Assembly (NCBI GenBank): GCA_943370285.1
Contig: CALRQJ020000002.1
Coordinates: 1 to 64,000, forward strand
Direction: 5' to 3'
Source: CALRQJ02 sp943370285
GTDB lineage: Bacteria > Bacteroidota > Bacteroidia > Chitinophagales > Chitinophagaceae
DNA: 64,000 bases
Made by a program: the position numbers and the translations under genes. This document shows positions 44,358 to 53,746 of the stretch, one piece after another. The notes beneath the pieces are model-generated. The model had not been told where the DNA came from. It saw only the letters and a program-made list of their open reading frames with translations, and searched no databases. Numbering within the stretch: position 1 is the stretch's first letter; the number at the start of each line of letters is the position of its first letter.

Positions 44358-44391
44358 TTGATTAACTTGCACAGTCAAATCTTTAATATTC

Positions 44392-45141
44392 ATGTTTAGT
44401 TTTTTATTTAAGTCGGGTAAAGCATTACCCGATTTATCTTTTATAGAAGTTGATATGCACTCTCATCTATTGCCCGGTTTAGATGATGGGTTACAAACAA
44501 TGGAACAAACCCTAGCCTTTGTTCAACAATTAGAAAAGCTGGGATACCGCAAGTTGATTTGTACGCCGCATATTTTATCAGACCTACATCCAAATTCCAA
44601 AGAAACCATTCTTCCTAAACTAGACCAAGTAAGGACTGCTTTGCAAGAAGCAGGAATTAAGATGGAAATAGATGCTGCTGCAGAATACATGATTGATCAT
44701 GAGTTTGAACAAAAAGTAACTGCTGCCAAAAAAAGAGATGATTTATTAACCATTGCCAAAAACTATATTTTGGTGGAAATGAGTTATTTGGCAGCATCTC
44801 CCAATTATGAAAGAGTGCTGTTTGATTTGAGAATGTTGGGGTTAACACCCATTTTAGCCCATCCGGAAAGATATAGCTATTACCATCGCAACTTTGCCCA
44901 ATACGAACGCTTTAAAGAATTAGGTTGCAAATTACAAGTCAACTTATTGTCTTTGTCCGGCGGTTACGGACCTGATGTTAAGAAAGTGGCAGAAAAATTA
45001 ATCAAGAACGATATGATTGATTTTTTAGGTACCGATATGCATCACGAAAGACATTTAGCTGCATTACAGGATTTGGTGCAGCGTAAAGATTTTCATCAAC
45101 TTGTTTCTACCATCAAACTAAAGAATAAATTGTTATTGTAG
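44392..45141 (+). CDS. PHP-type tyrosine phosphatase (YwqE/CpsB-like)
   Basis: 249 residues. The metal-binding motif VDMHSHLLPGLDDGLQTME lies at about 19-37. TPHILSD, LAHPERYSYY and a late FLGTDMHHER supply the remaining PHP ligands. CpsB/YwqE enzymes dephosphorylate BY-kinases, so the Wzc-like kinase at 10042 is the likely substrate, with its tyrosine-rich tail. It is convergent with the GDSL gene and overlaps it by nine bases. Confidence 0.92.
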   Translation: MFSFLFKSGKALPDLSFIEVDMHSHLLPGLDDGLQTMEQTLAFVQQLEKLGYRKLICTPHILSDLHPNSKETILPKLDQVRTALQEAGIKMEIDAAAEYMIDHEFEQKVTAAKKRDDLLTIAKNYILVEMSYLAASPNYERVLFDLRMLGLTPILAHPERYSYYHRNFAQYERFKELGCKLQVNLLSLSGGYGPDVKKVAEKLIKNDMIDFLGTDMHHERHLAALQDLVQRKDFHQLVSTIKLKNKLLL

Positions 45142-45837
45142 TTGTTGCTTCATCATTGGGCCAAGTCTTTCTGCCCATTTTTTGTATTCTAATCCCGAAG
45201 GATGTAAACTATCTGCTGCAATCAATGCCCTATTGGTTGCTGCCATTCTGGAAGAAGGTGTGATATCTAAGTATTGGCAACCATAAGCTTGTGTAATTGA
45301 TTTATTGATATTGTTAAACCAATCAATTTCACGACTTACCCTCGGCTTGTTAAACAAATCAACAAAAGGCGTAACACTGTAATCAGGAATAGATAACACA
45401 AATACATGCGTTACTTTATAATCTGCCAATGTAATACTCTTTTGCAAGAGTTGAGTAAATCTAGTACGATAGGTATTGGTATCAACTCCGGTATACTGAT
45501 CGTTTACACCAATCAACAAACTGACTACATCATATTTTGGCGCAAGGGTTTGAGTATTGATTGCATTCTGCAAAGCAAGAGTCGTCCAGCCAGTAGTGGC
45601 AACAATTTTAGGGTTTTCTATTCTGATGCCATTTTGAAATAACCAATCCATTGTTTGAATAGGAAATCGTTGGTCGGCTGCTACACCTTGCCCAATGGTA
45701 TAAGAATCACCTAGCGCTAAATAGGTTTTTGTAACAACAGTAGGAGTGGGTTGTACAGCTACAATTGGCATCGATTTTTCCGTGCAACTCATTTCGGCAA
45801 CGATTGCACAAAATATTATGGCGATAAATTTATTCAT
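45133..45837 (-). CDS. SGNH/GDSL hydrolase, probable lipoprotein
   Basis: 234 residues. Block I is YLALGDSYTIGQG (nucleophile Ser), the GxND block is LLIGVNDQYTG, and block V is DSLHPSGLEY with the catalytic Asp-His pair. The N-terminus MNKFIAIIFCAIVAEMSC looks like a lipoprotein signal with Cys18. Such enzymes deacetylate glycans or act as esterases; a role in trimming acetyl groups from the nearby glycan is only a guess from position. Confidence 0.9.
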   Translation of the reverse strand: MNKFIAIIFCAIVAEMSCTEKSMPIVAVQPTPTVVTKTYLALGDSYTIGQGVAADQRFPIQTMDWLFQNGIRIENPKIVATTGWTTLALQNAINTQTLAPKYDVVSLLIGVNDQYTGVDTNTYRTRFTQLLQKSITLADYKVTHVFVLSIPDYSVTPFVDLFNKPRVSREIDWFNNINKSITQAYGCQYLDITPSSRMAATNRALIAADSLHPSGLEYKKWAERLGPMMKQQLQ

Positions 45838-45895
45838 AACCTATATACGCATAAAGTAACTGCTTTGTTTTCAGTTCAAAAAATCAGCAAAACAC

Positions 45896-45903
45896 TACTT
45901 TTG
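45896..45903 (+). promoter_or_regulatory. Possible -7 promoter box of icd
   Basis: TACTTTTG matches TAnnTTTG, 28 bases before the ATG. The upstream TTTG at 45864 is too far (28-base spacer) for a good promoter. Confidence 0.4.
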
Positions 45904-45931
45904 CAAACATTATCGTAATAAAAAGAAAACT

Positions 45932-47164
45932 ATGGCACAGAAAATTAAAGTGGCGAATCCCGTTGTAGAATTAGACGGGGATGAGATGACTAGAATTATT
46001 TGGAAGTTTATTAAGGATAAACTGATTTTACCTTATTTGGAGTTGGATATAAAATACTATGACTTGGGTATGGAATATCGGGATGAAACCAATGACCAAG
46101 TTACTGTTGATGCTGCTAATGCCATTAAACAATATGGTGTAGGTATTAAATGTGCTACTATTACTCCCGATGAGCAAAGAGTAGCTGAATTTAAGCTAAA
46201 GCAAATGTGGAAGAGCCCGAATGGCACTATCCGTAATATTTTGGATGGTACTGTTTTTAGAGAACCGATTGTTTGTAAAAATGTACCAAGATTAGTACCC
46301 AATTGGACTGCTCCTATTTGCATTGGTCGTCATGCTTTTGGCGATCAATACCGTGCAACAGATTTCGTTACAAAAGGTAAAGGAAAACTAACCATTAAGT
46401 TTGAAGGCGAAGATGGAACGGTTCAGGAGTTTGAAGTGTTTAACTTTAAAGGTGATGGTGTTGCTTTAGCCATGTACAATACCGATGAGAGTATCAAAGG
46501 TTTTGCAAGAAGTTGTTTCAATACTGCCTTACAGAAAAAATGGCCTTTGTACTTATCTACCAAAAACACCATCCTCAAAAAATATGATGGTCGCTTCAAA
46601 GATATTTTTGAAGAAATCTATCAAAACGAGTTTAAAGCATTGTATGCCGAAGCAGGTATAACTTATGAGCACCGTTTAATTGATGATATGGTAGCGAGTG
46701 CTTTAAAATGGAATGGTAATTTTGTATGGGCTTGTAAGAATTATGATGGTGATGTTCAATCTGATACAGTAGCACAAGGTTTTGGTTCATTAGGCTTAAT
46801 GACTTCAACTTTAGTTACGCCAGATGGCAAAGTAATGGAAGCAGAAGCAGCACATGGTACCGTAACTCGTCACTACAGAGAACACCAAAAAGGGAAGCCA
46901 ACTTCTACCAATCCAATTGCATCAATTTTTGCATGGACAAGAGGTTTGGAATTCCGTGGTAAATTAGACGGTAATCAAGAACTGATCAACTTCTGCCATG
47001 CTTTAGAAGCGGTTTGTATTGAAACCGTTGAAAGCGGAAAAATGACCAAAGATTTAGCCGTTTGTATTCATGGCAATAAAGTAAATCATGGTGAACATTA
47101 TTTGTATACCGAAGAATTTTTAGATGCATTAGACCAAAACTTAAAAGCAAAGTTGGGTCAGTAA
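45932..47164 (+). CDS. icd: NADP-dependent isocitrate dehydrogenase (homodimeric, eukaryote-like)
   Basis: 410 residues. It converts isocitrate to 2-oxoglutarate in the citric acid cycle, making NADPH. The N-terminus NPVVELDGDEMTRIIWKFIK and the block WKSPNGTIRNILDGTVFREP are signatures of the type II (eukaryote-like) enzymes rather than of the E. coli type. Further marks are IDDMVASALKWNGNFVWACKNYDGD and EAAHGTVTRHYREH. The gene stands alone with a possible promoter and a terminator. Confidence 0.96.
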   Translation: MAQKIKVANPVVELDGDEMTRIIWKFIKDKLILPYLELDIKYYDLGMEYRDETNDQVTVDAANAIKQYGVGIKCATITPDEQRVAEFKLKQMWKSPNGTIRNILDGTVFREPIVCKNVPRLVPNWTAPICIGRHAFGDQYRATDFVTKGKGKLTIKFEGEDGTVQEFEVFNFKGDGVALAMYNTDESIKGFARSCFNTALQKKWPLYLSTKNTILKKYDGRFKDIFEEIYQNEFKALYAEAGITYEHRLIDDMVASALKWNGNFVWACKNYDGDVQSDTVAQGFGSLGLMTSTLVTPDGKVMEAEAAHGTVTRHYREHQKGKPTSTNPIASIFAWTRGLEFRGKLDGNQELINFCHALEAVCIETVESGKMTKDLAVCIHGNKVNHGEHYLYTEEFLDALDQNLKAKLGQ

Positions 47165-47182
47165 GATTTTTAAGATTTTTTG

Positions 47183-47214
47183 AAAACCGTTGTATGAGCA
47201 TACAGCGGTTTTTT
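47183..47214 (+). terminator. Intrinsic terminator of icd
   Basis: AAAACCG at 47183 pairs with CGGTTTT, and the stem continues to 13-14 bp with one G-T pair, a tiny loop at GAGC and a tail of six T. It begins 18 bases after the icd stop. Confidence 0.88.
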
Positions 47215-47284
47215 CATTTATACCATAACAGGGGTATTTTACAATATTGAAATACTTCTTATTATTGTGTACAAACTAAACGAT

Positions 47285-48118
47285 ATGTTCAAGGACATTC
47301 AAAAAATTGTATTTGCATTGGCTTTCTTAGGCTTTTTGGTATTCATTGGTTCCATCATTTTAAATTGGTATGGTTATGATATTGACATAGCGGCTAAGGT
47401 TGAATCAGTGTTTGGATTTGTAGATATATTTTTTGTTATAACATTTGCTTTAGTTTCGATTGGAGTAGTTGCTTTAATGTTTCAGTTTTTTGGTAAAAAG
47501 CCTGAACAGGAAGTATTAGAAGGTGATATTATACTCAAAATTCAACATAATACCGGGCATTATATTTTCTTGGCGATTGGAGGATTGGTATTTCTCTTAT
47601 TGTTTGGTTTTATTTTGTACGATCATTTTACCAATCCCGATACTGATTTTGATTTTGGGAAAATGGAAGTATTCATTTTTGGATTCTTTGCCTTTTTGGC
47701 ACTATTTCTTGTTATCGTTGGTATTACCCATGCTTTTAAAAACGAAGCAGTTTTTACGATTACCACAAAAGGTTTCATTTTCAATCCCAACGGCATACCT
47801 ACTGGGGTTATACGTTGGACTGATATTCTTGAAATTGAAGAAACGACATTACAATCTACTGCTGGGCGTAGACCAACTCAAGAGCCTGTATTAGCCATTA
47901 AACTAATTGATCCGGATATTGCTTATCGGCCGGTGCTAAATCCCATAGCTAATAAATTATTAGCACCATTATTTAAGTTTAGGCAAGAAGAAGCCGGAAC
48001 CCATCTGTTTTTATCTCGTCGATTGTTGGGAAATGATTACGACCGAGTAGTAGACATCATCAAGCAACAAACCGCAAAAAAATCAGACCGTCGCTCTACT
48101 TCAATACCTCCTCAATAA
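47285..48118 (+). CDS. Four-helix membrane protein with C-terminal PH-like region (STM3941-like)
   Basis: About 277 residues. Four hydrophobic helices (about residues 7-27, 43-62, 92-112, 124-146) precede a soluble part that starts FTITTKGFIFNPNGIPTGVIRWTDILEIEE. That segment resembles the STM3941 family, where a short PH-like fold follows paired helices. I chose the ATG at 47285; a GTG at 47267 would add six residues. It overlaps the convergent phosphatase gene by 23 bases. Function unknown. Confidence 0.65.
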   Translation: MFKDIQKIVFALAFLGFLVFIGSIILNWYGYDIDIAAKVESVFGFVDIFFVITFALVSIGVVALMFQFFGKKPEQEVLEGDIILKIQHNTGHYIFLAIGGLVFLLLFGFILYDHFTNPDTDFDFGKMEVFIFGFFAFLALFLVIVGITHAFKNEAVFTITTKGFIFNPNGIPTGVIRWTDILEIEETTLQSTAGRRPTQEPVLAIKLIDPDIAYRPVLNPIANKLLAPLFKFRQEEAGTHLFLSRRLLGNDYDRVVDIIKQQTAKKSDRRSTSIPPQ

Positions 48119-49745
48119 CTTTTCCTACCGAACCATTAGGCATCTGAATTTTTAATAAAGCAGCAATAGTTGGTGCTATATCTGTCATGTACACTTCTTT
48201 GTGACTTCTACCTTTCTTAATACCCCATCCGTACCACAGCATAGGTATATGACTATCATAGGGATTCCATAATCCATGTGTGGTACCAGTTGCACCACCA
48301 TCAATATAACCGGGTTTTAAAATGAATTGTATATCGCCACAACGATTTTCAAAATACCCATTGGCAATCATTTCTCTCAGCGTTTTGTTGAGTGGTGTTT
48401 CCATCAATTCGGCTAATTCAAATGCTGTGTGGATGGCATCTTGTTTTTTTAAGTACTTAATTACCCAATCAATTATGGCTTCTTTATTTGCAGCTGCTTT
48501 TTCAATATTTTTTTGATTAAATGTAACTTGATAATTGTACAAACTTAATACCGCAGTATCAATACCAAATGCGGTTTTTATTTGCGTATTCATTTCTTTT
48601 TTTGCAGCATCGTCATCGAATGTTCCTGCAGGAATTTTATTGGCTTTCATAAATCCAGGAACATGTGCCACTGCATGATCGGCAGTTAAAAAACTAGTGT
48701 ATTGGCCTTTGCCAATGGCAGCATCTAAAAAGTCGAATAGCTTACCTAATTCAATATCTATTTTAATATAAGCATCTACCAACTCCATACTATTTGGCCC
48801 GAATGAATGACCAATATAATCAGGCGAAGAAAAACTCACTGCCAAAAAATCTGTAACATTTCCTTTACCTAAACCTTCGGCATCAATTGCAGCCTTCGCC
48901 ATTTCGGCGGTTAAGGTATTACCCCAAGGTGTAGTTGGAATTTTTGTAAAATCTTTGCCAACAAAATTGGTGAAATCATAGGGGAATCCGGTTTTATCTG
49001 AACCAAATGGTCTAGACTCATAGGCTTGAACATCTGATGTTGCATAATCGCTATAAGCTACAATCGGCATAGATAATTTCCAACCTAATTTGTATAAAGA
49101 GTCAACTAACTTTCTTTCATTAAACTGATTCACCCAACTAGGCAATTCGTTTCGGTAATAGGTACTTGTAATAAAGTTGCCGCTTTTACCATCATACCAA
49201 TAGGCGGCGTTAGCGCTATGCCCTGCAGGTAAAATAGCACCACGATCTTTTAATGCAATGCCAATTACTTTACTTTTAAAGTTGGTAGCCAGTCTTAGCT
49301 CATCGCAAATGGTTGTAGTCAATAAATTTTTAGGGCTCATTTGCCCAACAACTTCATCTTTTCCGCCAACACCTTTTACCGATTTATCTTCACTGCAATA
49401 AACACTACGGTTTAAAGTTTTGTCCCACCAAGCATTACCAGTAATGCCATGAATGTTAGGAACACTTCCTGTGTAAACGGTAGAATGTCCAACTGCAGTT
49501 ACAGTTGGTGTATAAGGAATCAATAAATTATCGCAGCTAAAACCTTCACCCATCATGCGTTTAAAACCACCATTAGTTTTAAATAAAGGCTGAAAGCGAT
49601 ATAAATAATCCCAACGCATTTGGTCTAATACAATGCCAACAACTAGCTTGGGCTTTGTTGAAGTTGGAGGAAGTGTTTTTTTTGTTTGGGCAATACTAGC
49701 AAAACACACTGTCAAAAAACTAAGCGTCCAAAATAGCTTTCTCAT
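48096..49745 (-). CDS. PafA-like alkaline phosphatase
   Basis: About 549 residues, exported (signal peptide MRKLFWTLSFLTVCFASIAQ). PafA enzymes are calcium- or zinc-dependent phosphomonoesterases of the alkaline phosphatase superfamily, common in Bacteroidota. The metal site begins VVGIVLDQMRWDYLYRF. The nucleophile Thr lies in TPTVTAVGHSTVYTGS, a PafA-type site. Later metal residues are FLTADHAVAHVPGF and GGATGTTHGLWNPYD. The ATG at 49754 is an alternative start. It may supply phosphate under limitation; no regulator is visible nearby. Confidence 0.9.
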   Translation of the reverse strand: MRKLFWTLSFLTVCFASIAQTKKTLPPTSTKPKLVVGIVLDQMRWDYLYRFQPLFKTNGGFKRMMGEGFSCDNLLIPYTPTVTAVGHSTVYTGSVPNIHGITGNAWWDKTLNRSVYCSEDKSVKGVGGKDEVVGQMSPKNLLTTTICDELRLATNFKSKVIGIALKDRGAILPAGHSANAAYWYDGKSGNFITSTYYRNELPSWVNQFNERKLVDSLYKLGWKLSMPIVAYSDYATSDVQAYESRPFGSDKTGFPYDFTNFVGKDFTKIPTTPWGNTLTAEMAKAAIDAEGLGKGNVTDFLAVSFSSPDYIGHSFGPNSMELVDAYIKIDIELGKLFDFLDAAIGKGQYTSFLTADHAVAHVPGFMKANKIPAGTFDDDAAKKEMNTQIKTAFGIDTAVLSLYNYQVTFNQKNIEKAAANKEAIIDWVIKYLKKQDAIHTAFELAELMETPLNKTLREMIANGYFENRCGDIQFILKPGYIDGGATGTTHGLWNPYDSHIPMLWYGWGIKKGRSHKEVYMTDIAPTIAALLKIQMPNGSVGKVIEEVLK

Positions 49746-49860
49746 GCCTTTCATTTTTTGCAAAATTATCTGAAATAGCATTGCTTAGGCATTATTTCTA
49801 TGTAAACAAAACAAGCAAGGTATTTTTTGAATCGTTAACTACAAACTGTTTCGGTAAGAC

Positions 49861-49868
49861 TATATTTG
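49861..49868 (+). promoter_or_regulatory. Possible -7 promoter box of the aspartokinase gene
   Basis: TATATTTG matches TAnnTTTG, 63 bases before the ATG. A small hairpin (CCTTCT at 49897 with AGAAGG at 49908, loop TTGTC) lies in the predicted leader just before a run of seven G. Confidence 0.42.
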
Positions 49869-49931
49869 CACTCCAATTTTTAAACAACTAAAAACACCTT
49901 CTTTGTCAGAAGGAATGGGGGGGATTCTCTT

Positions 49932-51251
49932 ATGAAAGTTATGAAGTTTGGCGGTACCAGCGTAGGAAAGCCGGAACGTATGCATGAAGTGGCGCAGCTT
50001 GTTACCCGTGACAACGAAAAGAAAATTGTAGTGTTGAGTGCATTGAGTGGAACAACCAATGCTCTGGTTTCAATTAGTGATAGCTTGAATCAAGGGGATA
50101 GAAATGCGGCCAAACAAAAAATAGATGCTTTAGAAGCACACTACCGAAAATTTGTAACAGAATTGGTTGCCGATGAAACAGCACTTGCCAAAGCCAATGC
50201 CATTGTTACAGAGCATTTTGAATTTTTAAACATCATCTTAAAAATATCTTTCAGCGAAGCATTGAATAAAGATATTTTGGCCCAAGGCGAATTGATGAGC
50301 ACCAAATTATTCTGCTGCTATTTGGAAGAAAAAAACATCAATCATCAATTGCTTCCCGCTTTAGAATTTATGAGCATTGACAGCTACGAAGAACCACAAA
50401 TTGGTAGCATCAAAGTTAGGTTGAGTCAATTGCTGAATAAATTTAGCGATACCAATATCTTCATCACACAAGGATATATCAGCAGAAATGCAAGGGGAGA
50501 AGTAGACAATTTGAAAAGAGGCGGTAGTGATTACAGTGCTTCTTTGATTGCTGCAGCCATCAACGCAAGTGTATGCGAAATTTGGACCGATATTGATGGG
50601 ATGCACAACAACGATCCTCGAATTGTTGAAAAAACGGTGGCTATTGAACAGCTTAGTTTTGAAGAGGCGGCCGAGTTGGCTTATTTCGGCGCAAAAATTT
50701 TACACCCGGCTTCTATTTGGCCTGCACAGCATTACAATATTCCGGTGAAATTATTAAATACCATGCAGCCGGAAGCTAAAGGCACCATCATTAAAGAAGA
50801 AGCCGGAAGCGTTGGTGTTAAAGCGGTAGCTGCAAAAGATGGTATTATCGCCATTAAAATAAAGAGTAGCCGAATGCTATTGGCCTATGGTTTCTTGCGT
50901 AAGATTTTCGAAGTGTTTGAAAAATATCGAACACCAATAGATATGATTACTACATCTGAAGTAGCGGTAAGTTTAACCATTGATAACAATACTTACCTAA
51001 GCGATATTCTGAAAGAATTAGAACCATTTGGTACCGTTGAGTTAGACGATGAACAATCGATTATTTCTATCGTAGGCAATGAAATTGCGCAAACACCACA
51101 AGTGCTTAAACGTTTGTTCGATTGCATCAACGAAGTTCCGGTTCGCATGGTAAGTTATGGCGGCAGCAGGCACAATGTTTCGCTGTTAATTCCATCGGCT
51201 TATCGTACCAAGACTTTGCAATTACTCAACAAAGGATTGTTCGGTTTGTAA
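49932..51251 (+). CDS. lysC: Monofunctional aspartokinase
   Basis: 439 residues. It phosphorylates aspartate at the start of lysine, threonine and methionine synthesis. The N-terminal kinase motif is MKFGGTSVGKPERM, then VVLSALSGTTNALVSIS and FITQGYISRNARGEVDNLKRGGSDYSAS. ACT regulatory domains follow (about 300-439, with IDMITTSEVAVSLTID and ISIVGNEIAQTPQVL). No homoserine dehydrogenase part is fused. It ends at a terminator shared with the region before the proline dehydrogenase gene. Confidence 0.95.
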   Translation: MKVMKFGGTSVGKPERMHEVAQLVTRDNEKKIVVLSALSGTTNALVSISDSLNQGDRNAAKQKIDALEAHYRKFVTELVADETALAKANAIVTEHFEFLNIILKISFSEALNKDILAQGELMSTKLFCCYLEEKNINHQLLPALEFMSIDSYEEPQIGSIKVRLSQLLNKFSDTNIFITQGYISRNARGEVDNLKRGGSDYSASLIAAAINASVCEIWTDIDGMHNNDPRIVEKTVAIEQLSFEEAAELAYFGAKILHPASIWPAQHYNIPVKLLNTMQPEAKGTIIKEEAGSVGVKAVAAKDGIIAIKIKSSRMLLAYGFLRKIFEVFEKYRTPIDMITTSEVAVSLTIDNNTYLSDILKELEPFGTVELDDEQSIISIVGNEIAQTPQVLKRLFDCINEVPVRMVSYGGSRHNVSLLIPSAYRTKTLQLLNKGLFGL

Positions 51252-51271
51252 ACATTGATGCTACATAAATG

Positions 51272-51314
51272 AAAAGCCGCATCACTTTTTTATAAGTTTG
51301 TGCGGCTTTTTTTC
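51272..51314 (+). terminator. Intrinsic terminator of the aspartokinase gene
   Basis: AAAAGCCGCA (51272-51281) pairs with TGCGGCTTTT (51301-51310), followed by more T. Inner ACTT/AAGT pairing tightens the loop. A GTG-initiated reading frame begins inside the right arm and is therefore not the start of the next gene. Confidence 0.9.
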
Positions 51315-51383
51315 ATTTTCTGCCTGCTGTATTTTTTACTTCCCTTTCAACATCCGATATTCGCACTACGAACAACTGTTAGT

Positions 51384-52571
51384 ATGAGTATTTCCTTCGA
51401 TAACACAGAAAACGCATTTGCTTACAAATCAGATAAAGAACTCAAAAAATCGAGATTCTTATTCAAGTCTATGGGCTATCCTTGGCTAGTAGCATTGGGT
51501 ACAAGGGCCACTCCATTAGTTATCAAAGGAAAACTTCCTTTTATTAATACTTTGGTTCGCAATACCATTTTCAAACAATTTGTTGGTGGCGAAACCTTAG
51601 AAGAAACAGCAACGGTTGGCAAGACCTTGAGTCGCTTTAATGTGCAAGTCATTCTAGATTATGGGGTAGAAGGAAAAGATGGCGAAGAAAATTTTGAACA
51701 TGCAACAGATGAGTTCATTAAAGTGATTAATTACGCTGCTACACAACACAATATTCCATTCATAAGTATCAAAGTAACGGGTATAGCAAGATTTGGTTTA
51801 TTGCAAACCTTAGATGAAGCGCCAAGATTGCGTAGTGGTATTCATGACCACGAAGCCGAGACAGATGAGTGGGATAGAGTAAGAGAAAGAATGTACAGCA
51901 TTTGTGAAGTGGCTGCTGAAAAAGGTATTGGTGTTTTGATTGATGCAGAAGAAACCTGGATACAAGACCCGGTAGACCGGCTTACGATGGAGATGATGGA
52001 AATCTTCAACAAAACCAAAGCGGTGGTATACAATACCATTCAATTGTACAGGCATGATAGACTTTCTTTTCTTCAACTCAGCCATCGCATTGCTAAAGAA
52101 AACAACTTCATTTTAGGCATCAAATTAGTGAGAGGTGCCTATATGGAGAAAGAAAGAGAAAGGGCTAGATTGAAAGGTTATGCTTCTCCTATTCAACCAA
52201 CAAAAGAAGCTTGTGATAGAGATTACAATGCAGCAGTTGCATTCTGCATCAACAATATTGAAAACGTTGCAGTAATAGTTGCAACACATAATGAAGACAG
52301 TAATTTATTAGCGTTTCAATTACTATTAGAAAAAGGGTTGCCACTTAATCACCCTCATGTACATTTTTCTCAATTGTATGGCATGAGTGATCATATCACT
52401 TTCAATTTAGCTAAAGCAGGATGTAGCGTTAGCAAGTATTTGCCGTTTGGCCCTATTGCAGATGTGATTCCTTATTTGATGCGCCGTGCACAAGAAAATA
52501 GCAGTGTTAGCGGCAATACCGGAAGAGAATTATTATTGATTAACGCAGAATTAAAAAGAAGGCATAGCTAA
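51384..52571 (+). CDS. Proline dehydrogenase
   Basis: 395 residues. FAD-dependent oxidation of proline to pyrroline-5-carboxylate. PRODH barrel marks: FSQLYGMSDHITFNLAKAG, the LGIKLVRGAYMEKERERA block, VATHNEDSNLLAFQ and KYLPFGPIADVIPYLMRRAQEN at the end, which is the conserved substrate motif YLxRR-like. It is the separate monofunctional form; the second step enzyme is not in the window. I chose the ATG at 51384, because upstream codons lie in the terminator. Confidence 0.94.
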   Translation: MSISFDNTENAFAYKSDKELKKSRFLFKSMGYPWLVALGTRATPLVIKGKLPFINTLVRNTIFKQFVGGETLEETATVGKTLSRFNVQVILDYGVEGKDGEENFEHATDEFIKVINYAATQHNIPFISIKVTGIARFGLLQTLDEAPRLRSGIHDHEAETDEWDRVRERMYSICEVAAEKGIGVLIDAEETWIQDPVDRLTMEMMEIFNKTKAVVYNTIQLYRHDRLSFLQLSHRIAKENNFILGIKLVRGAYMEKERERARLKGYASPIQPTKEACDRDYNAAVAFCINNIENVAVIVATHNEDSNLLAFQLLLEKGLPLNHPHVHFSQLYGMSDHITFNLAKAGCSVSKYLPFGPIADVIPYLMRRAQENSSVSGNTGRELLLINAELKRRHS

Positions 52572-52605
52572 TAGCAGTCTATTTAATACAAACACAAGCT
52601 GATAC

Positions 52606-53745
52606 ATGCCTGCACTTACTTTTGATTTACAGGTTACCGATGCCCAAAGCAAAGCAAGGGCAGGTAAAATAACAACCGATCATGGAGAAATTCTGACTCC
52701 TATTTTCATGCCTGTTGGTACGGTTGGTAGTGTGAAAGCGGTTACCCAACATCAATTAAAAGATGAGGTAAAAGCCCAAATCATTTTAGGTAATACCTAT
52801 CATTTATATCTACGTCCCGGCTTAGAAGTGTTAGAAGCAGCAGGCGGTTTACATCAATTTAATGGATGGCATAAACCTATACTAACTGACAGCGGTGGCT
52901 ATCAGGTTTTTTCTTTAGCTGCCAATCGAAAAATTAAAGAAGAAGGTGTTGTTTTTCAATCACATATTGATGGCAGTAAACATTTGTTTAGTCCGGAGTA
53001 TGTAATGGATATTCAACGTATCATTGGTGCGGATATTATTATGGCATTTGATGAATGTCCACCTTATCCGAGTGAATACGGCTATGCTCATAAAAGCATG
53101 GACTTAACCCACCGATGGTTAGACCGTTGTTTTAATAGATTGGCTGAAACACCTGATAAATATGGTTATACGCAAAATCTGTTTCCGATTGTTCAAGGAA
53201 GTACCTATAAAGATTTAAGAAAAGCATCTTGCGAATTTGTAGCATCAAAAAATGCGACAGGTAATGCCATTGGCGGTTTAAGTGTGGGTGAGCCGGAAGA
53301 CATGATGTATGAATTTACTGCATGGTGTTGCGAACATTTACCCGAACAAAAACCTCGTTATTTGATGGGTGTTGGTACACCTTGGAATATTCTAGAAGGC
53401 ATAGCGTTGGGTGTTGATATGTTTGATTGTGTAATGCCCACTCGAAATGGGCGTAATGGAATGATATTTACAACAGCCGGTGTAATGAACATCAAGAACA
53501 AAAAATTTGCAACTGATTTTTCTCCTATCGATGCCGGATTAGCCAACGAAACCAGTCAATATTATACCAAAGCCTATTTGCGACATTTATTTGTAGCCAA
53601 TGAAATTTTGGGTTTACAAATTGCCAGTATTCAAAATCTCTCTTTTTATTTATGGTTAGTTGGAGAAGCCAGAAAACATATCCTTGCAGGAGATTTTACA
53701 AGTTGGAAAAATGAAATGGTGGTCAAGCTGAAACAACGCATCTAA
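52606..53745 (+). CDS. tgt: Queuine tRNA-ribosyltransferase (Tgt) without the usual zinc cysteines
   Basis: 379 residues. Tgt exchanges G34 of GUN-anticodon tRNAs for preQ1 (bacterial route). Barrel motifs: FMPVGTVGSVKAVTQHQL, ILTDSGGYQVFSLA (catalytic Asp), IVQGSTYKDLRKAS, AIGGLSVGEP, RYLMGVGTPWNILEG and FDCVMPTRNGRNG. In most Tgt a CxCxxC plus His binds zinc between RPLDPxC and AYLHHL; here the stretch reads SPIDAGLANETSQYYTKAY with no Cys. The following RHLFVANEILGLQIASIQNL is otherwise normal. Confidence 0.93.
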   Translation: MPALTFDLQVTDAQSKARAGKITTDHGEILTPIFMPVGTVGSVKAVTQHQLKDEVKAQIILGNTYHLYLRPGLEVLEAAGGLHQFNGWHKPILTDSGGYQVFSLAANRKIKEEGVVFQSHIDGSKHLFSPEYVMDIQRIIGADIIMAFDECPPYPSEYGYAHKSMDLTHRWLDRCFNRLAETPDKYGYTQNLFPIVQGSTYKDLRKASCEFVASKNATGNAIGGLSVGEPEDMMYEFTAWCCEHLPEQKPRYLMGVGTPWNILEGIALGVDMFDCVMPTRNGRNGMIFTTAGVMNIKNKKFATDFSPIDAGLANETSQYYTKAYLRHLFVANEILGLQIASIQNLSFYLWLVGEARKHILAGDFTSWKNEMVVKLKQRI

Positions 53746-53746
53746 T

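Noticed and set aside
51300..51383. GTG-started N-terminal extension of proline dehydrogenase resembling a signal peptide
   Set aside because: The codons lie in the right arm and T-run of the aspartokinase terminator; hydrophobicity comes from the T-rich DNA.
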